Positions 1 to 9,323 of a stretch of DNA of 64,000 nucleotides are shown here, piece after piece. The notes under the pieces are model-generated. The model was not told the DNA's origin. It was given only the letters and a program-made list of their open reading frames with translations, and made no database searches. The position numbers and the translations under genes are program-made. Source of the stretch: Terriglobia bacterium (GTDB taxonomy: Bacteria > Acidobacteriota > Terriglobia > UBA7540); assembly GCA_035712365.1 (NCBI GenBank), contig DASTAW010000015.1:62001-126000 (forward strand). Direction: 5' to 3'. Each line of letters begins with the position of its first letter. Position 1 is the stretch's first letter.

Positions 1-1
1 G

Positions 2-1159
2 GTCCGGATTCTCCAGGCGGCCAGGGAAGCCGGCTGGAAAACCATTGTCGGAGGGCCGGAACCTGCTTCCTACGTAGATGAGTATCTCGCGGCCGGCGCC
101 GACGTGGTTGTCATCGGAGAAGGTGAGATCACTCTTGAGGAACTCGTGCCGATCCTGCGGAGCGGGTCATTCCATCTTCTGAGCGGCGTGAGCGGCATCG
201 CTTTTCGAGGAGATGACGGCAGGGTCCACCGTACGCTGCCCCGACCGCAGATTCCGAACATCGATGCCCAACCATGGCCCAGCCGTGAGTCGGTGGAGAT
301 CGAGCGTTACCTTAGAACCTGGCGCGAAAATCATGGCACAGGCTCCGTGTCCCTGATCACGGCCCGCGGTTGCCCCTATGAGTGCCAGTGGTGCAGCCAT
401 GCGGTGTATGGCCGCACGCACCGCCGGCGAAAGCCCGCTTCGGTGGTGGATGAACTCGAATGGGTCCTCGACCGTTACAGCCCGGACATGATCTGGATGG
501 CCGATGACGTTTTCACCATCCATCACGGCTGGCTGTTTCAATACGCGGCGGAGATGAAGCGTCGCGGTCTCAGGGTTCCCTTCGAATGTATCTCGCGCGC
601 TGACCGGCTGAACCCGCAGGTCGTGGGGCTTCTTTCGGAACTTGGCTGTTTCCGCATCTGGATCGGCTCGGAGAGCGGGTCGCAGAGGATCCTGGACGCG
701 ATGCGCCGGGGCGTTTCAGTCGAGCAGGTGCAGTCTGCCGTGCAACTGTGCAAGGCCAATGGCATCCAGACGGGCATGTTCCTGATGTGGGGCTACGAAG
801 GCGAGGAACTGACCGATATTGAAGCCACCATAGATCATGTCAAGCGCAGCGATCCTGACGTTTTTCTCACAACGATTGCCTACCCGATTCGTGGTACTCC
901 CTATTTTGAAAAAGTGGCAGACCGGGTAACTGCGCTCACGGCGTGGGCGGAAGGGTCTGACCGGGATTTCAGAATCCACGGGCGGCATTCCCGTCGCTTT
1001 TATCAGAGCGTGAACCAGCTCTTGCGGGCTGAAGTCGGGGTACAGAGGATGGCCGGACCCAATGCCGTCGGAACGCCTTCTGAGCTGGTTGCTCTTCGGC
1101 AACAAATCGATAGAGCACGCGAGGAAATGAAGCTTTCATTCGCGGAAGTCGAGGCGTAG
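2..1159 (+). CDS. B12-binding radical SAM protein (5' end outside window)
   Basis: The reading frame is open from base 2, so the gene begins upstream of the window. The first visible residues (GGPEPASYVDEYLAAGADVV, then a GEGE motif) are the end of a cobalamin-binding (B12-binding) domain. A radical SAM core follows, with the CxxxCxxC cluster motif as CPYECQWC near base 376 and later the GSESGSQRIL and GYEGEE segments typical of the fold. Such proteins usually methylate unactivated carbons or rearrange a substrate using SAM and a 4Fe-4S cluster; the substrate here is unknown. It is the first visible gene of a seven-gene co-directional operon. The next gene starts 5 bases after its stop. Confidence 0.9.
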   Translation, partial: VRILQAAREAGWKTIVGGPEPASYVDEYLAAGADVVVIGEGEITLEELVPILRSGSFHLLSGVSGIAFRGDDGRVHRTLPRPQIPNIDAQPWPSRESVEIERYLRTWRENHGTGSVSLITARGCPYECQWCSHAVYGRTHRRRKPASVVDELEWVLDRYSPDMIWMADDVFTIHHGWLFQYAAEMKRRGLRVPFECISRADRLNPQVVGLLSELGCFRIWIGSESGSQRILDAMRRGVSVEQVQSAVQLCKANGIQTGMFLMWGYEGEELTDIEATIDHVKRSDPDVFLTTIAYPIRGTPYFEKVADRVTALTAWAEGSDRDFRIHGRHSRRFYQSVNQLLRAEVGVQRMAGPNAVGTPSELVALRQQIDRAREEMKLSFAEVEA

Positions 1160-1164
1160 GGAAC

Positions 1165-1989
1165 ATGACTTCGTCTTCTGGAACCACCATGACCGGGTCA
1201 ACAGCTTTCGACGAAGTTGCTGAGACGTATGATGCCAGCTTCACAAATTCACCCATCGGGTCCGCGCAGCGTAAGGCGGTTTGGAAGGAAATTGACCGGA
1301 CTTTCACAGCCGGGCAGCAGGTGCTGGAAATCAACTGTGGAACCGGGATAGACGCATTGCACCTGGCAGCGCGAGGCGTTCACGTGACGGCATGCGATTC
1401 GGCGCCACGGATGATTGCGGTTGCGCGGCGGCGGGCGGACCCTGGCGCGATGTCAGCCACAATCAATTTCAGAGTGCTGGCCAACGAGCAGATCGGAATT
1501 CTGAAGTGCGAAGGGCCTTTTGATGGAATCCTCTCAAACTTCTCAGGGCTGAACTGCATTCCCGATCCATCCGTCCTGGCCGGCGACCTGGCCCAGATGG
1601 TAAAAGTACGGAGCAAGATGGTCCTGTGCCTGTTCGGGCGTTTCTGCGCCTGGGAAGTTTTCTGGTATCTCTCGCGAGGCAACATCCGCAAGGCAGTACG
1701 GCGGTTGATGCCAGGAAGACAGTCCGCTGCTCTTTCTGCCGGCTCCGAAATCAAGGTCTGGTACCACTCTGTACGGCAGTTGAAGAAAGCCTTTATCCCT
1801 CACTTTCGGCTGCTGGCATGGAAAGGTGTGGGAGTGACGGTCCCGCCTTCGTATCTGGATTTTCTTGCGGCCGGCTACCCACGCTTGTTTCGCTTCGCAT
1901 CCGAAATCGATCCCTGGCTTGGCGAATGCCCCGGCTTTCGTGCGATGGCTGACCACATGCTCCTTGTTTTTGAGAGGACCGAACGATGA
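1165..1989 (+). CDS. class I SAM-dependent methyltransferase
   Basis: A 274-residue protein with the Rossmann SAM-binding motif I (VLEINCGTGIDALHLAARG) near residue 52 and the acidic motif II (VTACDSAPRMI) shortly after. The N-terminal AFDEVAETYDASF segment is common in UbiE/Methyltransf_11 proteins. The ATG at 1165 lies 5 bases after the preceding stop with a short GGAAC upstream. The stop overlaps the next gene by 4 bases (ATGA), so translation is probably coupled. The substrate cannot be read from the sequence; the operon context suggests a tailoring methylation. Confidence 0.88.
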   Translation: MTSSSGTTMTGSTAFDEVAETYDASFTNSPIGSAQRKAVWKEIDRTFTAGQQVLEINCGTGIDALHLAARGVHVTACDSAPRMIAVARRRADPGAMSATINFRVLANEQIGILKCEGPFDGILSNFSGLNCIPDPSVLAGDLAQMVKVRSKMVLCLFGRFCAWEVFWYLSRGNIRKAVRRLMPGRQSAALSAGSEIKVWYHSVRQLKKAFIPHFRLLAWKGVGVTVPPSYLDFLAAGYPRLFRFASEIDPWLGECPGFRAMADHMLLVFERTER

Positions 1990-3005
1990 ACGCAAAAACT
2001 CTATCATCCGTCGAATCGCTGGATGAACCTGCAAAGGTCCGGACTGCGACTGGACCTTCCCTTCGCCTTCGCTGTCCTGTCTGCGGCCATTCGGACCCTT
2101 CGTTGGTGCTCACACGGGGGGCGTTGCAGGAACGTTCGTGTTCTTACTGCGGATTCACGTTCGCGCAGGAAGGCGGGATATGGAAGGCACTCACGCCGGC
2201 GCGCGAAGAGCGTTTCCAGCAGTTCATGATTGAATATGAAACGGTCAGGCCCCGCCAAGGGCGGGGACCGGCAGGCGCGCACTATTATTTAGAACTGCCC
2301 TACAGGGACGTCACCGGCCGCAACACGTGGCAATGGAAGATCCGCTCCCGAAGTTTCCGGTTCTTTTATCAGCGCATCCTGCCGTGGCTTGAGTATCGAT
2401 ACAAGGCCGGCCTGGACGTATTGGATATCGGCGCCGGAAACTGCTGGCTGAGTTATCGGCTTGCCCTTCGAGGACACCGCCCCACTGCGGTCGATTTACT
2501 CACCAATGCGCTGGATGGCCTGGGCGCGGCCCACCATTACCTTGATTTCCTGCCCAAGCCTTTCGACTTGTTCCAGGCGGAGATGGATCGGCTGCCTTTT
2601 GATGACGGACAATTTGACCTCGCCGTGTTTAATGCATCATTCCATTATTCGGAAAACTATGCCCGTACTTTGCAGGAAGCTTTGCGCTGCCTGCGCCGGC
2701 CCGGCCACCTGCTGGTCCTCGATTCTCGTTTCTACCGGGATGAGGAGAGCGGACAAAAGATGCTCGAAGAGAAACACCTGAAATTTCAGAGCGAGTATGG
2801 CTTTCCTTCCGATAGCGTGCGCAGCCGCGAATATCTGACCCCGGACACGCTCGATGAGCTCGCGCGGGCGCATGGCATCGAGTGGAAACAGTTTGAACCG
2901 TGGTACGGCGCGGCGTGGGCCCTCCGGCCGTTAAAGGCCCGCTTGCTGCGGCGGCGCGAACCTGCAAAGTATTACGTTTTGTGGGCCAGGTTAGGTGACT
3001 CATGA
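1986..3005 (+). CDS. methyltransferase with N-terminal zinc ribbon
   Basis: A 339-residue protein. Residues about 30-60 hold two CxxC pairs (CPVCG and CSYCG), a likely zinc ribbon. A class I methyltransferase domain follows, with motif I LDVLDIGAGNCWLSYRLA and motif II PTAVDLL. Later motifs FDLAVFNASFHY and LRRPGHLLVLDS match the usual strand 4 and strand 5 regions. The gene overlaps both neighbours by 4 bases, so it is inside the operon. A zinc ribbon in front of a methyltransferase is seen in several secondary-metabolite and RNA methyltransferases. The methyl acceptor is unknown. Confidence 0.85.
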   Translation: MNAKTLSSVESLDEPAKVRTATGPSLRLRCPVCGHSDPSLVLTRGALQERSCSYCGFTFAQEGGIWKALTPAREERFQQFMIEYETVRPRQGRGPAGAHYYLELPYRDVTGRNTWQWKIRSRSFRFFYQRILPWLEYRYKAGLDVLDIGAGNCWLSYRLALRGHRPTAVDLLTNALDGLGAAHHYLDFLPKPFDLFQAEMDRLPFDDGQFDLAVFNASFHYSENYARTLQEALRCLRRPGHLLVLDSRFYRDEESGQKMLEEKHLKFQSEYGFPSDSVRSREYLTPDTLDELARAHGIEWKQFEPWYGAAWALRPLKARLLRRREPAKYYVLWARLGDS

Positions 3006-4465
3006 TCGTCTTTTACAATCCACGCGCGACAAGACCGAGGAACCGGCGGTTCCCCCTATCGATTCTGGCGCTCGCGGCCGTGCTGGAAGGGCGTGAAGAG
3101 TACGCCATTGTGGACGGAAACCTCGACCCTTCCCCTGTGCAGACGTTGATGGGTCTCCTGGCCCGGAACCGCGTCGATCTTCTGGCGGTCACGGTGATGC
3201 CGGGCCCGCAGCTTTCTCCTGCAATAAGAGCGTGCCGTGAGGCCCGCCTGGCATTTCCACGCGTTCCCATCGTCTGGGGCGGTTATTTCCCGTCCATATA
3301 CACCGATGCAGCTTTGAACGCGGACTATGTTGATTTTGCGGTCCGCGGCCAGGGCGAGGAAACTCTGCTTGAATTGCTGGACGCGCTGCGGGAAAAGAGG
3401 TCGCTGGAAGATATTCGCGGCCTTTCATACAAGGATGCCTCCGGGAAGCATCACCACAACCCCGAGCGGCGGATGAAGGGCCCGGATGCATTTCCGTGGT
3501 ATCCCTATCACCGCCTTCCAGCCAGGGACTACATTCGGCCTTCTTTTTTCGGCCGCCGAACGGCAGCGCACCACGCGAGCATCGGGTGTCCGTTCAACTG
3601 CAGCTTCTGCGGGGTTGTTCCGGCTTACGGGGCCATCGAGAAGATGGAGTCTCCAGAGCGGACGGAAGCCATCCTGCGCCATCTCGCACGCGACTACGAC
3701 GTGGACTCGGTGCAGTTTTATGATATGAATTTTTTCCTGCGGGAAGACCATGCCCGGGAGCTTGCGGACCGCATGACTCCGCTCAATCTTGGCTGGTGGT
3801 GTGAAGCCCGAATCGACATTATGCTCCGTTACTCGGATGCGACATTTGAGGCGATTCGCAGATCAGGGTGTCGGATGATTTTCTTTGGGGCTGAGTCGGG
3901 GTCGGACTGGGTCCTGAAAGAGATGAACAAGAAGCTGAAGTCGGAGCAGACAATAGAACTTGCCCGGCGCATCCGCCAGTTCGGCATTATTCCGGAATTC
4001 TCGTTCGTCATCGGCAATCCGAAAGACCCGGAACGCGACACGCGCGAATGCCTTCGCTTCATCCGCAGGATCAAGCAATTGAATCCCGCTTCGGAAATTA
4101 TCATTTATCACTACACGCCGGTCCCGCAGCGCGAACGAATGTACGGCCATGTCGAGGACCAGATTGCCTTCCCGGCCACGCCGGACGAGTGGGCCACCGA
4201 GCGCTGGTACAACTTCACCATTCGGAAGGACCCCGCCACGCCCTGGATGAAACCCACCACAAAACGCCGGATTGATAACTTCCGCCTGGTTGTAAGCTCC
4301 CGATGGCCGACGGTCCAGGACCCCCGGCTTCCGAACTGGGGACGCCGTCTGTTGCGGTTTCTGAGCGCGTGGCGATACCGACTGAGTTTCTATTCTTTCC
4401 CTTACGAACTGCGAGCGACGCAGAGGCTGATCAACCTTCGAAAGCCGGAGGCAGAGAGTCTTTAA
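3002..4465 (+). CDS. B12-binding radical SAM protein
   Basis: A complete 487-residue B12-binding radical SAM protein. Residues 1-150 form the cobalamin-binding domain (ILALAAVLEG, VVWGGYFPSIYTDAALNADY, VRGQGEETLLELLDAL). The radical SAM cluster motif is CPFNCSFC near residue 200, followed by FFGAESGSDWVLKEMNK and EFSFVIGNP of the barrel. The C-terminal 120 residues contain a WYNFTIRKDP stretch and lie outside the core. The length suits the class B methylase or cyclase subfamily. This is the second such enzyme in the operon, so two separate radical steps are likely. The start overlaps the preceding stop by 4 bases. Confidence 0.9.
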   Translation: MIVFYNPRATRPRNRRFPLSILALAAVLEGREEYAIVDGNLDPSPVQTLMGLLARNRVDLLAVTVMPGPQLSPAIRACREARLAFPRVPIVWGGYFPSIYTDAALNADYVDFAVRGQGEETLLELLDALREKRSLEDIRGLSYKDASGKHHHNPERRMKGPDAFPWYPYHRLPARDYIRPSFFGRRTAAHHASIGCPFNCSFCGVVPAYGAIEKMESPERTEAILRHLARDYDVDSVQFYDMNFFLREDHARELADRMTPLNLGWWCEARIDIMLRYSDATFEAIRRSGCRMIFFGAESGSDWVLKEMNKKLKSEQTIELARRIRQFGIIPEFSFVIGNPKDPERDTRECLRFIRRIKQLNPASEIIIYHYTPVPQRERMYGHVEDQIAFPATPDEWATERWYNFTIRKDPATPWMKPTTKRRIDNFRLVVSSRWPTVQDPRLPNWGRRLLRFLSAWRYRLSFYSFPYELRATQRLINLRKPEAESL

Positions 4466-4473
4466 GGAACGTC

Positions 4474-5229
4474 ATGCCGGGAGGAAAGGAAACGGTGCAG
4501 TCCGGCGTGGACCTCAATCACCCCGACCGCACTCTGCCGCCCGCCGACGCGTATGCGCTTTGGGCACAAACGTACGACCGCGGTCCCAACCCGCTCCTGG
4601 CGCTGGAAGAACGGGAGATGCCTCCCCTGCTTCCCAATCTTCAGGGAGCGTTTGTACTGGACGTAGCTTGCGGAACGGGCCGGTGGCTCAACTTATTGCT
4701 GGCTCGAGGAGCGCGGCAAGGGATCGGGTTTGACTTGTCCCTCGAGATGCTCGGGCAGGCCCGGCGAAAGCGCGCTCTGCAAAACGGAATTGTCCGCGCC
4801 GACTGCACGGCCATTCCAATTGCAGCCGGCATTGCGGACCTGGCGGTCTGCTCCTTCGCGGCAAGTTACGTGGCGGACCTCCGTCTTCTGGGTTCTGAGC
4901 TTTCGCGCGTTCTGCGAAAAGGAGGGCGCGTGATCCTGTCAGACCTGCATCCCGCGGGCCTGGAGAAGGGCTGGCGGCGCACCTTCCGCCATGGCGCGGA
5001 AGTGGTCGAGATCTCGAACTTCAGGCTCTCACTCGATCACCTCTGCAACACCTTCAGGGAACACGGCCTCAAGCTTGAACGACTGATCAGCCCATGCTTT
5101 GGCGAAGCAGAACGGCCCATTTTCAGGAGCTGCGGAAAAGAACACCTGTTTGAGCAGTCGCGGTCGGAACCGGCAATTTTTATCGGCTCTTTCAGGCTTG
5201 GCAGCACTGACCTTCCCGGTAACAGATGA
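4474..5229 (+). CDS. class I SAM-dependent methyltransferase
   Basis: A 251-residue UbiE-like methyltransferase: AYALWAQTYDRG at the N-terminus, motif I FVLDVACGTGRWLNLLLARG, motif II GIGFDLSLEML, and LRKGGRVILSDLHP. The ATG at 4474 has AAGGAA about 6 bases upstream and fits the end of the previous gene at 4465. An in-frame GTG at 4495 has a stronger GGGAGGAAAGG before it and is a real alternative. The open frame continues upstream to 4303 inside the previous gene, but that part is a shadow. This is the third methyltransferase of the operon. The stop overlaps the amidohydrolase start by 4 bases. Confidence 0.87.
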   Translation: MPGGKETVQSGVDLNHPDRTLPPADAYALWAQTYDRGPNPLLALEEREMPPLLPNLQGAFVLDVACGTGRWLNLLLARGARQGIGFDLSLEMLGQARRKRALQNGIVRADCTAIPIAAGIADLAVCSFAASYVADLRLLGSELSRVLRKGGRVILSDLHPAGLEKGWRRTFRHGAEVVEISNFRLSLDHLCNTFREHGLKLERLISPCFGEAERPIFRSCGKEHLFEQSRSEPAIFIGSFRLGSTDLPGNR

Positions 5230-6506
5230 TGTGGACTGTCAAGAATTCAGTTCGTTCCCGGCAGGCATCAGACCCCGGCGATTCATCTTCTCTGCTGCTT
5301 TCGGGAGGGTGGCTGGCGCTTAATGCTCTGGCCAGTATCCGAGCCGACCTGGAAATCTCCAACGGGCGCATCGTGCGGCTGATCGACCGCGGCCGAAAGG
5401 AACACGCCCCGGAGCAAGCAGGTCCAAACGCCCGGCGCACGGAGATTTCCGTTGTGGGTTGCCTGGTTCTGCCAGGCCTGATCAATTCGCACGATCATCT
5501 GGAATTCAACCTGTTCCCGAGATTGGGCCGCGGTCCTTATCCTAATTTCGAAAAATGGGCGGACGACATCTTTCACCCGGAAAGCCCGCCCGTTTGCGAG
5601 CATCTTGCGGTTCCCAAGCCGGTGAGGCTTTGGTGGGGAGGGCTTAAGAACCTGCTCTCCGGGGTCGCCACCGTCTGCCACCACAACGAATACGAAAAGG
5701 GCGTTTTTGGCGCTGATTTCCCGGTCCGTGTTGTCCAGCGGTACGGCTGGGCCCATTCGCTGCGGTTTGGAAAGAATGTCAGAGAAGCATTCCTTTCAAC
5801 GCCACCGGGTGCGCCGTTCATGATTCATCTCGCGGAGGGTTCGGACCGGCGGAGTGGAGACGAAATTTTTGAGCTCGATCGCCTCGGAGCGCTCGACTCG
5901 CGGACGGTCATCGTCCACGGAGTCGGGCTCACAGAGCGCGGGCATGAACTTAGGCGGCAGCGCGGCGCGGCGTTGGTGTGGTGCCCAACTTCCAATCGCT
6001 TCACACTTGGAACCACGCTTGAGGCGGCCGTATTGGGCGGGCAGGATCGCATTTCATTAGGGAGCGATTCGGCCCTCACCGCCGAGGGAGATTTACTTGA
6101 TGAGATCAGGGCGGCGCACAGCGAAGGCATGGACCTCGGGCAGATTTATTCCATGGTCACCGGATCGGCCGCCGGCGTTCTGCGACTTCAAAATGGCGAG
6201 GGGAAAGCCGGGCCCGGTTCGAACGCCGATCTGCTGGTTGTGAAGCGGATGGACTCGAGCCCGGCGGAAACATTGCTCGGCACGCGCCTCGACTCGATCG
6301 AGATGGTGATGGTTTCCGGCAAACCCCGCCTGGTTTCGGCGAGCATGGCCGTCAGGTGTCCGCCTGATCTCTTGAACGGATTTGAGGACATCGACGTCGA
6401 GGGGACCTCCTGCTTTGTGCGCGCTCCGGTTCGGCAGCTTTTGAGAGACACTGTCGCGCACCTGGGCGCGAATGTACGACTGGCTGGAAAGCGGGTAAGC
6501 GCATGA
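5226..6506 (+). CDS. amidohydrolase family protein (deaminase-like)
   Basis: A 426-residue amidohydrolase of the Atz/Trz and cytosine-deaminase-like branch. The metal ligands can be followed: HDH after LPGLINS (residues about 88-92), the histidine of MIHLAEG, the histidine of VIVHGVGL, and the aspartate of SLGSDSAL. The C-terminal GPGSNADLLVVKR returns to the small beta-sandwich domain. Members hydrolyse C-N bonds of aminated ring or side-chain substrates, often as deaminases. The location among radical SAM and methyltransferase genes suggests it acts on a nitrogen-containing intermediate or final product of the same pathway. It overlaps both neighbours by 4 bases. Confidence 0.87.
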   Translation: MMWTVKNSVRSRQASDPGDSSSLLLSGGWLALNALASIRADLEISNGRIVRLIDRGRKEHAPEQAGPNARRTEISVVGCLVLPGLINSHDHLEFNLFPRLGRGPYPNFEKWADDIFHPESPPVCEHLAVPKPVRLWWGGLKNLLSGVATVCHHNEYEKGVFGADFPVRVVQRYGWAHSLRFGKNVREAFLSTPPGAPFMIHLAEGSDRRSGDEIFELDRLGALDSRTVIVHGVGLTERGHELRRQRGAALVWCPTSNRFTLGTTLEAAVLGGQDRISLGSDSALTAEGDLLDEIRAAHSEGMDLGQIYSMVTGSAAGVLRLQNGEGKAGPGSNADLLVVKRMDSSPAETLLGTRLDSIEMVMVSGKPRLVSASMAVRCPPDLLNGFEDIDVEGTSCFVRAPVRQLLRDTVAHLGANVRLAGKRVSA

Positions 6507-7555
6507 GCGAACACGACAGGGCCTTCACCACCGACGGCATGTCATCAGGCAACGCCCGCGACCATCGTATCCGCAACCTGCCTATTCTGGTCCTCTTTCC
6601 TCACAATCGCTGCAACTGCCGCTGCCTGATGTGCGACATCTGGAAGATTCGGCAGGTGCGAGAGATCACGGTGGAGGACCTCAAGCCGCACCTGGAAAGC
6701 TTGCGGGAGCTCAGGGTCCGGTGGATTGTGTTTTCGGGCGGTGAACCTTTGATGCATTCGGACCTGTCTTCACTTGCCAGGATGTGCAGGGACGAAGGGA
6801 TACGTCTGACGCTGCTCACGGCGGGTTTGCTGCTCGAAAGGCAAGCGGAAAACGTGTCCCGGTGGATGGATGACGTGATCGTCTCCATCGACGGCCCGCC
6901 AGGCATCCACGATGCTGTTCGATGTGTCCCAGGGGCCTTCCCGCGGCTCTCAGCAGGGGTCCGCGAACTCAGGCGTTGGCGCCCCCAAATGCCAATCCAT
7001 GGCCGCTGCACGGTCCAAAAAAGCAATTTCCGATATCTCCGTGACACCGTCCGGGCGGCCCACACGCTGGGGCTGAACTCGATTTCATTTCTTGCGGCCG
7101 ATACAACTTCTGAGGCTTTCAACCGTCCGCGCGGCTGGTCGCCAGAGCGCCAGGAAAGCATTGCCCTGGATGCATCAGAAGTTGGAGGTCTCGAGCTTGA
7201 GATCAGCGCCTTGATAAGGGATTGCCAAAGGGAAATCGAAACGGGGTTTATTTGTGAAGACCCCGATAAACTGCGCCGAATAGCCCTATATTACCGGGCA
7301 AGTCTCGGACACACCCAGAATATATCCCCTCGCTGCAATGCGCCCTGGGTCTCAGCAGTGATCGAAGCGGATGGCACGGTGCGTCCGTGCTTTTTTCACC
7401 GTCCGATCGGAAACATCCGCGAGGCCACTCTGCGTGACGTGCTGAATGGCAAGCCGGCCATGCAGTTCCGCCGGGAACTCGATGTGGCCGAAAATCCCAT
7501 TTGTCAAAAGTGCGTCTGTTCGCTTTACCTGGCAGGGGAGGGACCTGATCCCTGA
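6503..7555 (+). CDS. radical SAM protein with SPASM/twitch-like C-terminus
   Basis: A 350-residue radical SAM enzyme. The cluster motif lies in NRCNCRCLMCDIWK near residue 35, followed by WIVFSGGEPLMH (the GGEP SAM-binding motif) and IVSIDGPPGIHDAVR. The C-terminal region has CNAPW, ADGTVRPCF and CQKCVC, a cysteine pattern like the SPASM or twitch auxiliary-cluster domain. Related enzymes mature peptides or make small metabolites. No precursor-peptide gene is visible next to it, so peptide modification is not supported. It is the last gene of the operon; the next gene starts 142 bases downstream with its own ribosome site. Confidence 0.88.
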   Translation: MSEHDRAFTTDGMSSGNARDHRIRNLPILVLFPHNRCNCRCLMCDIWKIRQVREITVEDLKPHLESLRELRVRWIVFSGGEPLMHSDLSSLARMCRDEGIRLTLLTAGLLLERQAENVSRWMDDVIVSIDGPPGIHDAVRCVPGAFPRLSAGVRELRRWRPQMPIHGRCTVQKSNFRYLRDTVRAAHTLGLNSISFLAADTTSEAFNRPRGWSPERQESIALDASEVGGLELEISALIRDCQREIETGFICEDPDKLRRIALYYRASLGHTQNISPRCNAPWVSAVIEADGTVRPCFFHRPIGNIREATLRDVLNGKPAMQFRRELDVAENPICQKCVCSLYLAGEGPDP

Positions 7556-7697
7556 CAAAAAACCTGATGGACACCGCAGGATTGAGGCGTAAAATTTACG
7601 GAAAGGGGAGAAACGGGCTTCAGCTGACATCCTCTCAACCAAGATCCCGCCGCACTCCCGAGAGGGCGGCAGGGAATAGCATACGGAGGGGGTCCTT

Positions 7698-9305
7698 ATG
7701 GTATGGCGTAAAGCAGGACTGTGCAGAATCGGCGGAGGCGCAGTCCTGGTGTTATTCCTGGCAGGCAGTCCCGCTGCTGCCCAGGTAGTCTCTGCCAGCG
7801 GAAACGAGGGTTCCACCCAATCCCTTGAACAATCTGTAACGGCGCTGGCCCAGCAGGTCCGGCAGCTCAACGCCACAATCTCGCAGTTGCAGACTGAAGT
7901 TTCCCGCTCCCGCCAGGAAACGCACGAGCTGCGCCATGAGCTTGAGGGCGTTCTCGACAGGCTGGCAACGGCTGAAGGCACTGCCTCACAGAAGGAAACC
8001 GCTCCGATTGCGGGAGAGAGGGCCGAGGAGTCCCCGGCAACGTCCGCGGCGAATCCGTCGTCCGGGCAGCCGGCTTTGAATGAGCGAGTGTCGAGGCTCG
8101 AGGACAACCAGGAACTCCTCCGGGCTAAAGTCGACGACCAGTATCAAACCAAAGTGGAAAGCGCATCAAAGTATCGATTGAGGCTTTCCGGCATTGCTCT
8201 GTTGAACGCTTTTGAAAATAGCGGCCGAGTCGATAATCAGGACGTTCCCAACCTCGCCCGCGGACGTGGCACGCTGGATACGACCGGCAGCTTTGGCGCG
8301 ACGGCTCGGCAGTCGGAACTGGGTTTCGAACTGTACGGCCCGACATTTGCCGGCGCCAGAACCAGCGCTGATCTGCGCCTGGACCTCTTCGGGGGATTCC
8401 CGAATACCTCCAACGGAGGGACGGAAGGGCTGATGCGCCTGCGAACGGCTACGGTGCGCATGGATTGGGACCGGACGTCCATCGTCGTGGGCCAGGATGC
8501 CCCCTTCTTCTCTCCTCTCTCTCCAACTTCGATTGCTTCGCTTGGCTACCCCGAATTTTCCTATGCGGGCAATCTTTGGACATGGACCCCGCAGGCCAGA
8601 GTGGAGCATCGTTTTGGCCTTTCGAACTCGAATGGCATCACAATCCAGGGGGGATTTCTTGACCCGCTCTCGGGTGAGCCTCCGGCGTCGGAAACTTATC
8701 TCATCCCCCAGGCGGGGGAAAGGTCGCGCCAACCGGCCTATGCGTCGCGCGTCGCCTGGATCCACGGCCCTGACGATCGCGCTGTGGCGCTTGGATTGGG
8801 CGGCTATTATAGCCGCCAGAATTACGGCGCCGGACGGACCATGGACGCCTGGGCGGGGACTGCGGACTGGCGTGTTCCGATGGGCAATCGGCTGGGTCTT
8901 ACCGGCGAGTTTTACCGCGGAAGGGCGCTCGGCGGGCTGGGTGGGGCGGCAGGACGCAGCGTTCTTTTCAGCGGACCTGTTACGGACCCGACGGCATCGC
9001 TGGTGGGCCTGAATAGCATTGGCGGGTGGACACAGTTGAAGTTCAAGGCCTCAGAGGCGGTGGAATTCAACGCCGCTTATGGAGAAGACGACCCCTTCAA
9101 CAGCGACCTGCGGCACTTTAACGTGCTATACGGCTATGCCTATTCGACAGTTTCGAGGAACCAGAGTGAGATGTTCAACGTGATTTTCCGGCCTCGCACG
9201 GACTTGATTTTCTCCCTGGAATATCGCCACATTTATACGTCGGAGATCGATGGTGACAAGTATGATGCGGGACACTTGAACCTGGGAGTCGGGGTCTTGT
9301 TTTAG
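7698..9305 (+). CDS. outer-membrane porin with N-terminal coiled coil
   Basis: A 535-residue exported protein. The signal peptide (GGGAVLVLFLAGSPAAAQ) is followed by a predicted coiled coil of about 60 residues (SLEQSVTALAQQVRQLNAT and following heptads) and a second short helix (NERVSRLEDNQELL). The rest is beta-barrel-like, with alternating aromatic and Gly-rich strands and a final strand ending in GVGVLF, typical of outer-membrane insertion. This resembles trimeric porins of the DcaP or phosphate-selective type. The ATG at 7698 has GGAGGGGG upstream. It is followed within 20 bases by a cupredoxin gene, so the two are probably co-transcribed. Confidence 0.8.
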   Translation: MVWRKAGLCRIGGGAVLVLFLAGSPAAAQVVSASGNEGSTQSLEQSVTALAQQVRQLNATISQLQTEVSRSRQETHELRHELEGVLDRLATAEGTASQKETAPIAGERAEESPATSAANPSSGQPALNERVSRLEDNQELLRAKVDDQYQTKVESASKYRLRLSGIALLNAFENSGRVDNQDVPNLARGRGTLDTTGSFGATARQSELGFELYGPTFAGARTSADLRLDLFGGFPNTSNGGTEGLMRLRTATVRMDWDRTSIVVGQDAPFFSPLSPTSIASLGYPEFSYAGNLWTWTPQARVEHRFGLSNSNGITIQGGFLDPLSGEPPASETYLIPQAGERSRQPAYASRVAWIHGPDDRAVALGLGGYYSRQNYGAGRTMDAWAGTADWRVPMGNRLGLTGEFYRGRALGGLGGAAGRSVLFSGPVTDPTASLVGLNSIGGWTQLKFKASEAVEFNAAYGEDDPFNSDLRHFNVLYGYAYSTVSRNQSEMFNVIFRPRTDLIFSLEYRHIYTSEIDGDKYDAGHLNLGVGVLF

Positions 9306-9323
9306 AACATGGGGAGCAGTTTT

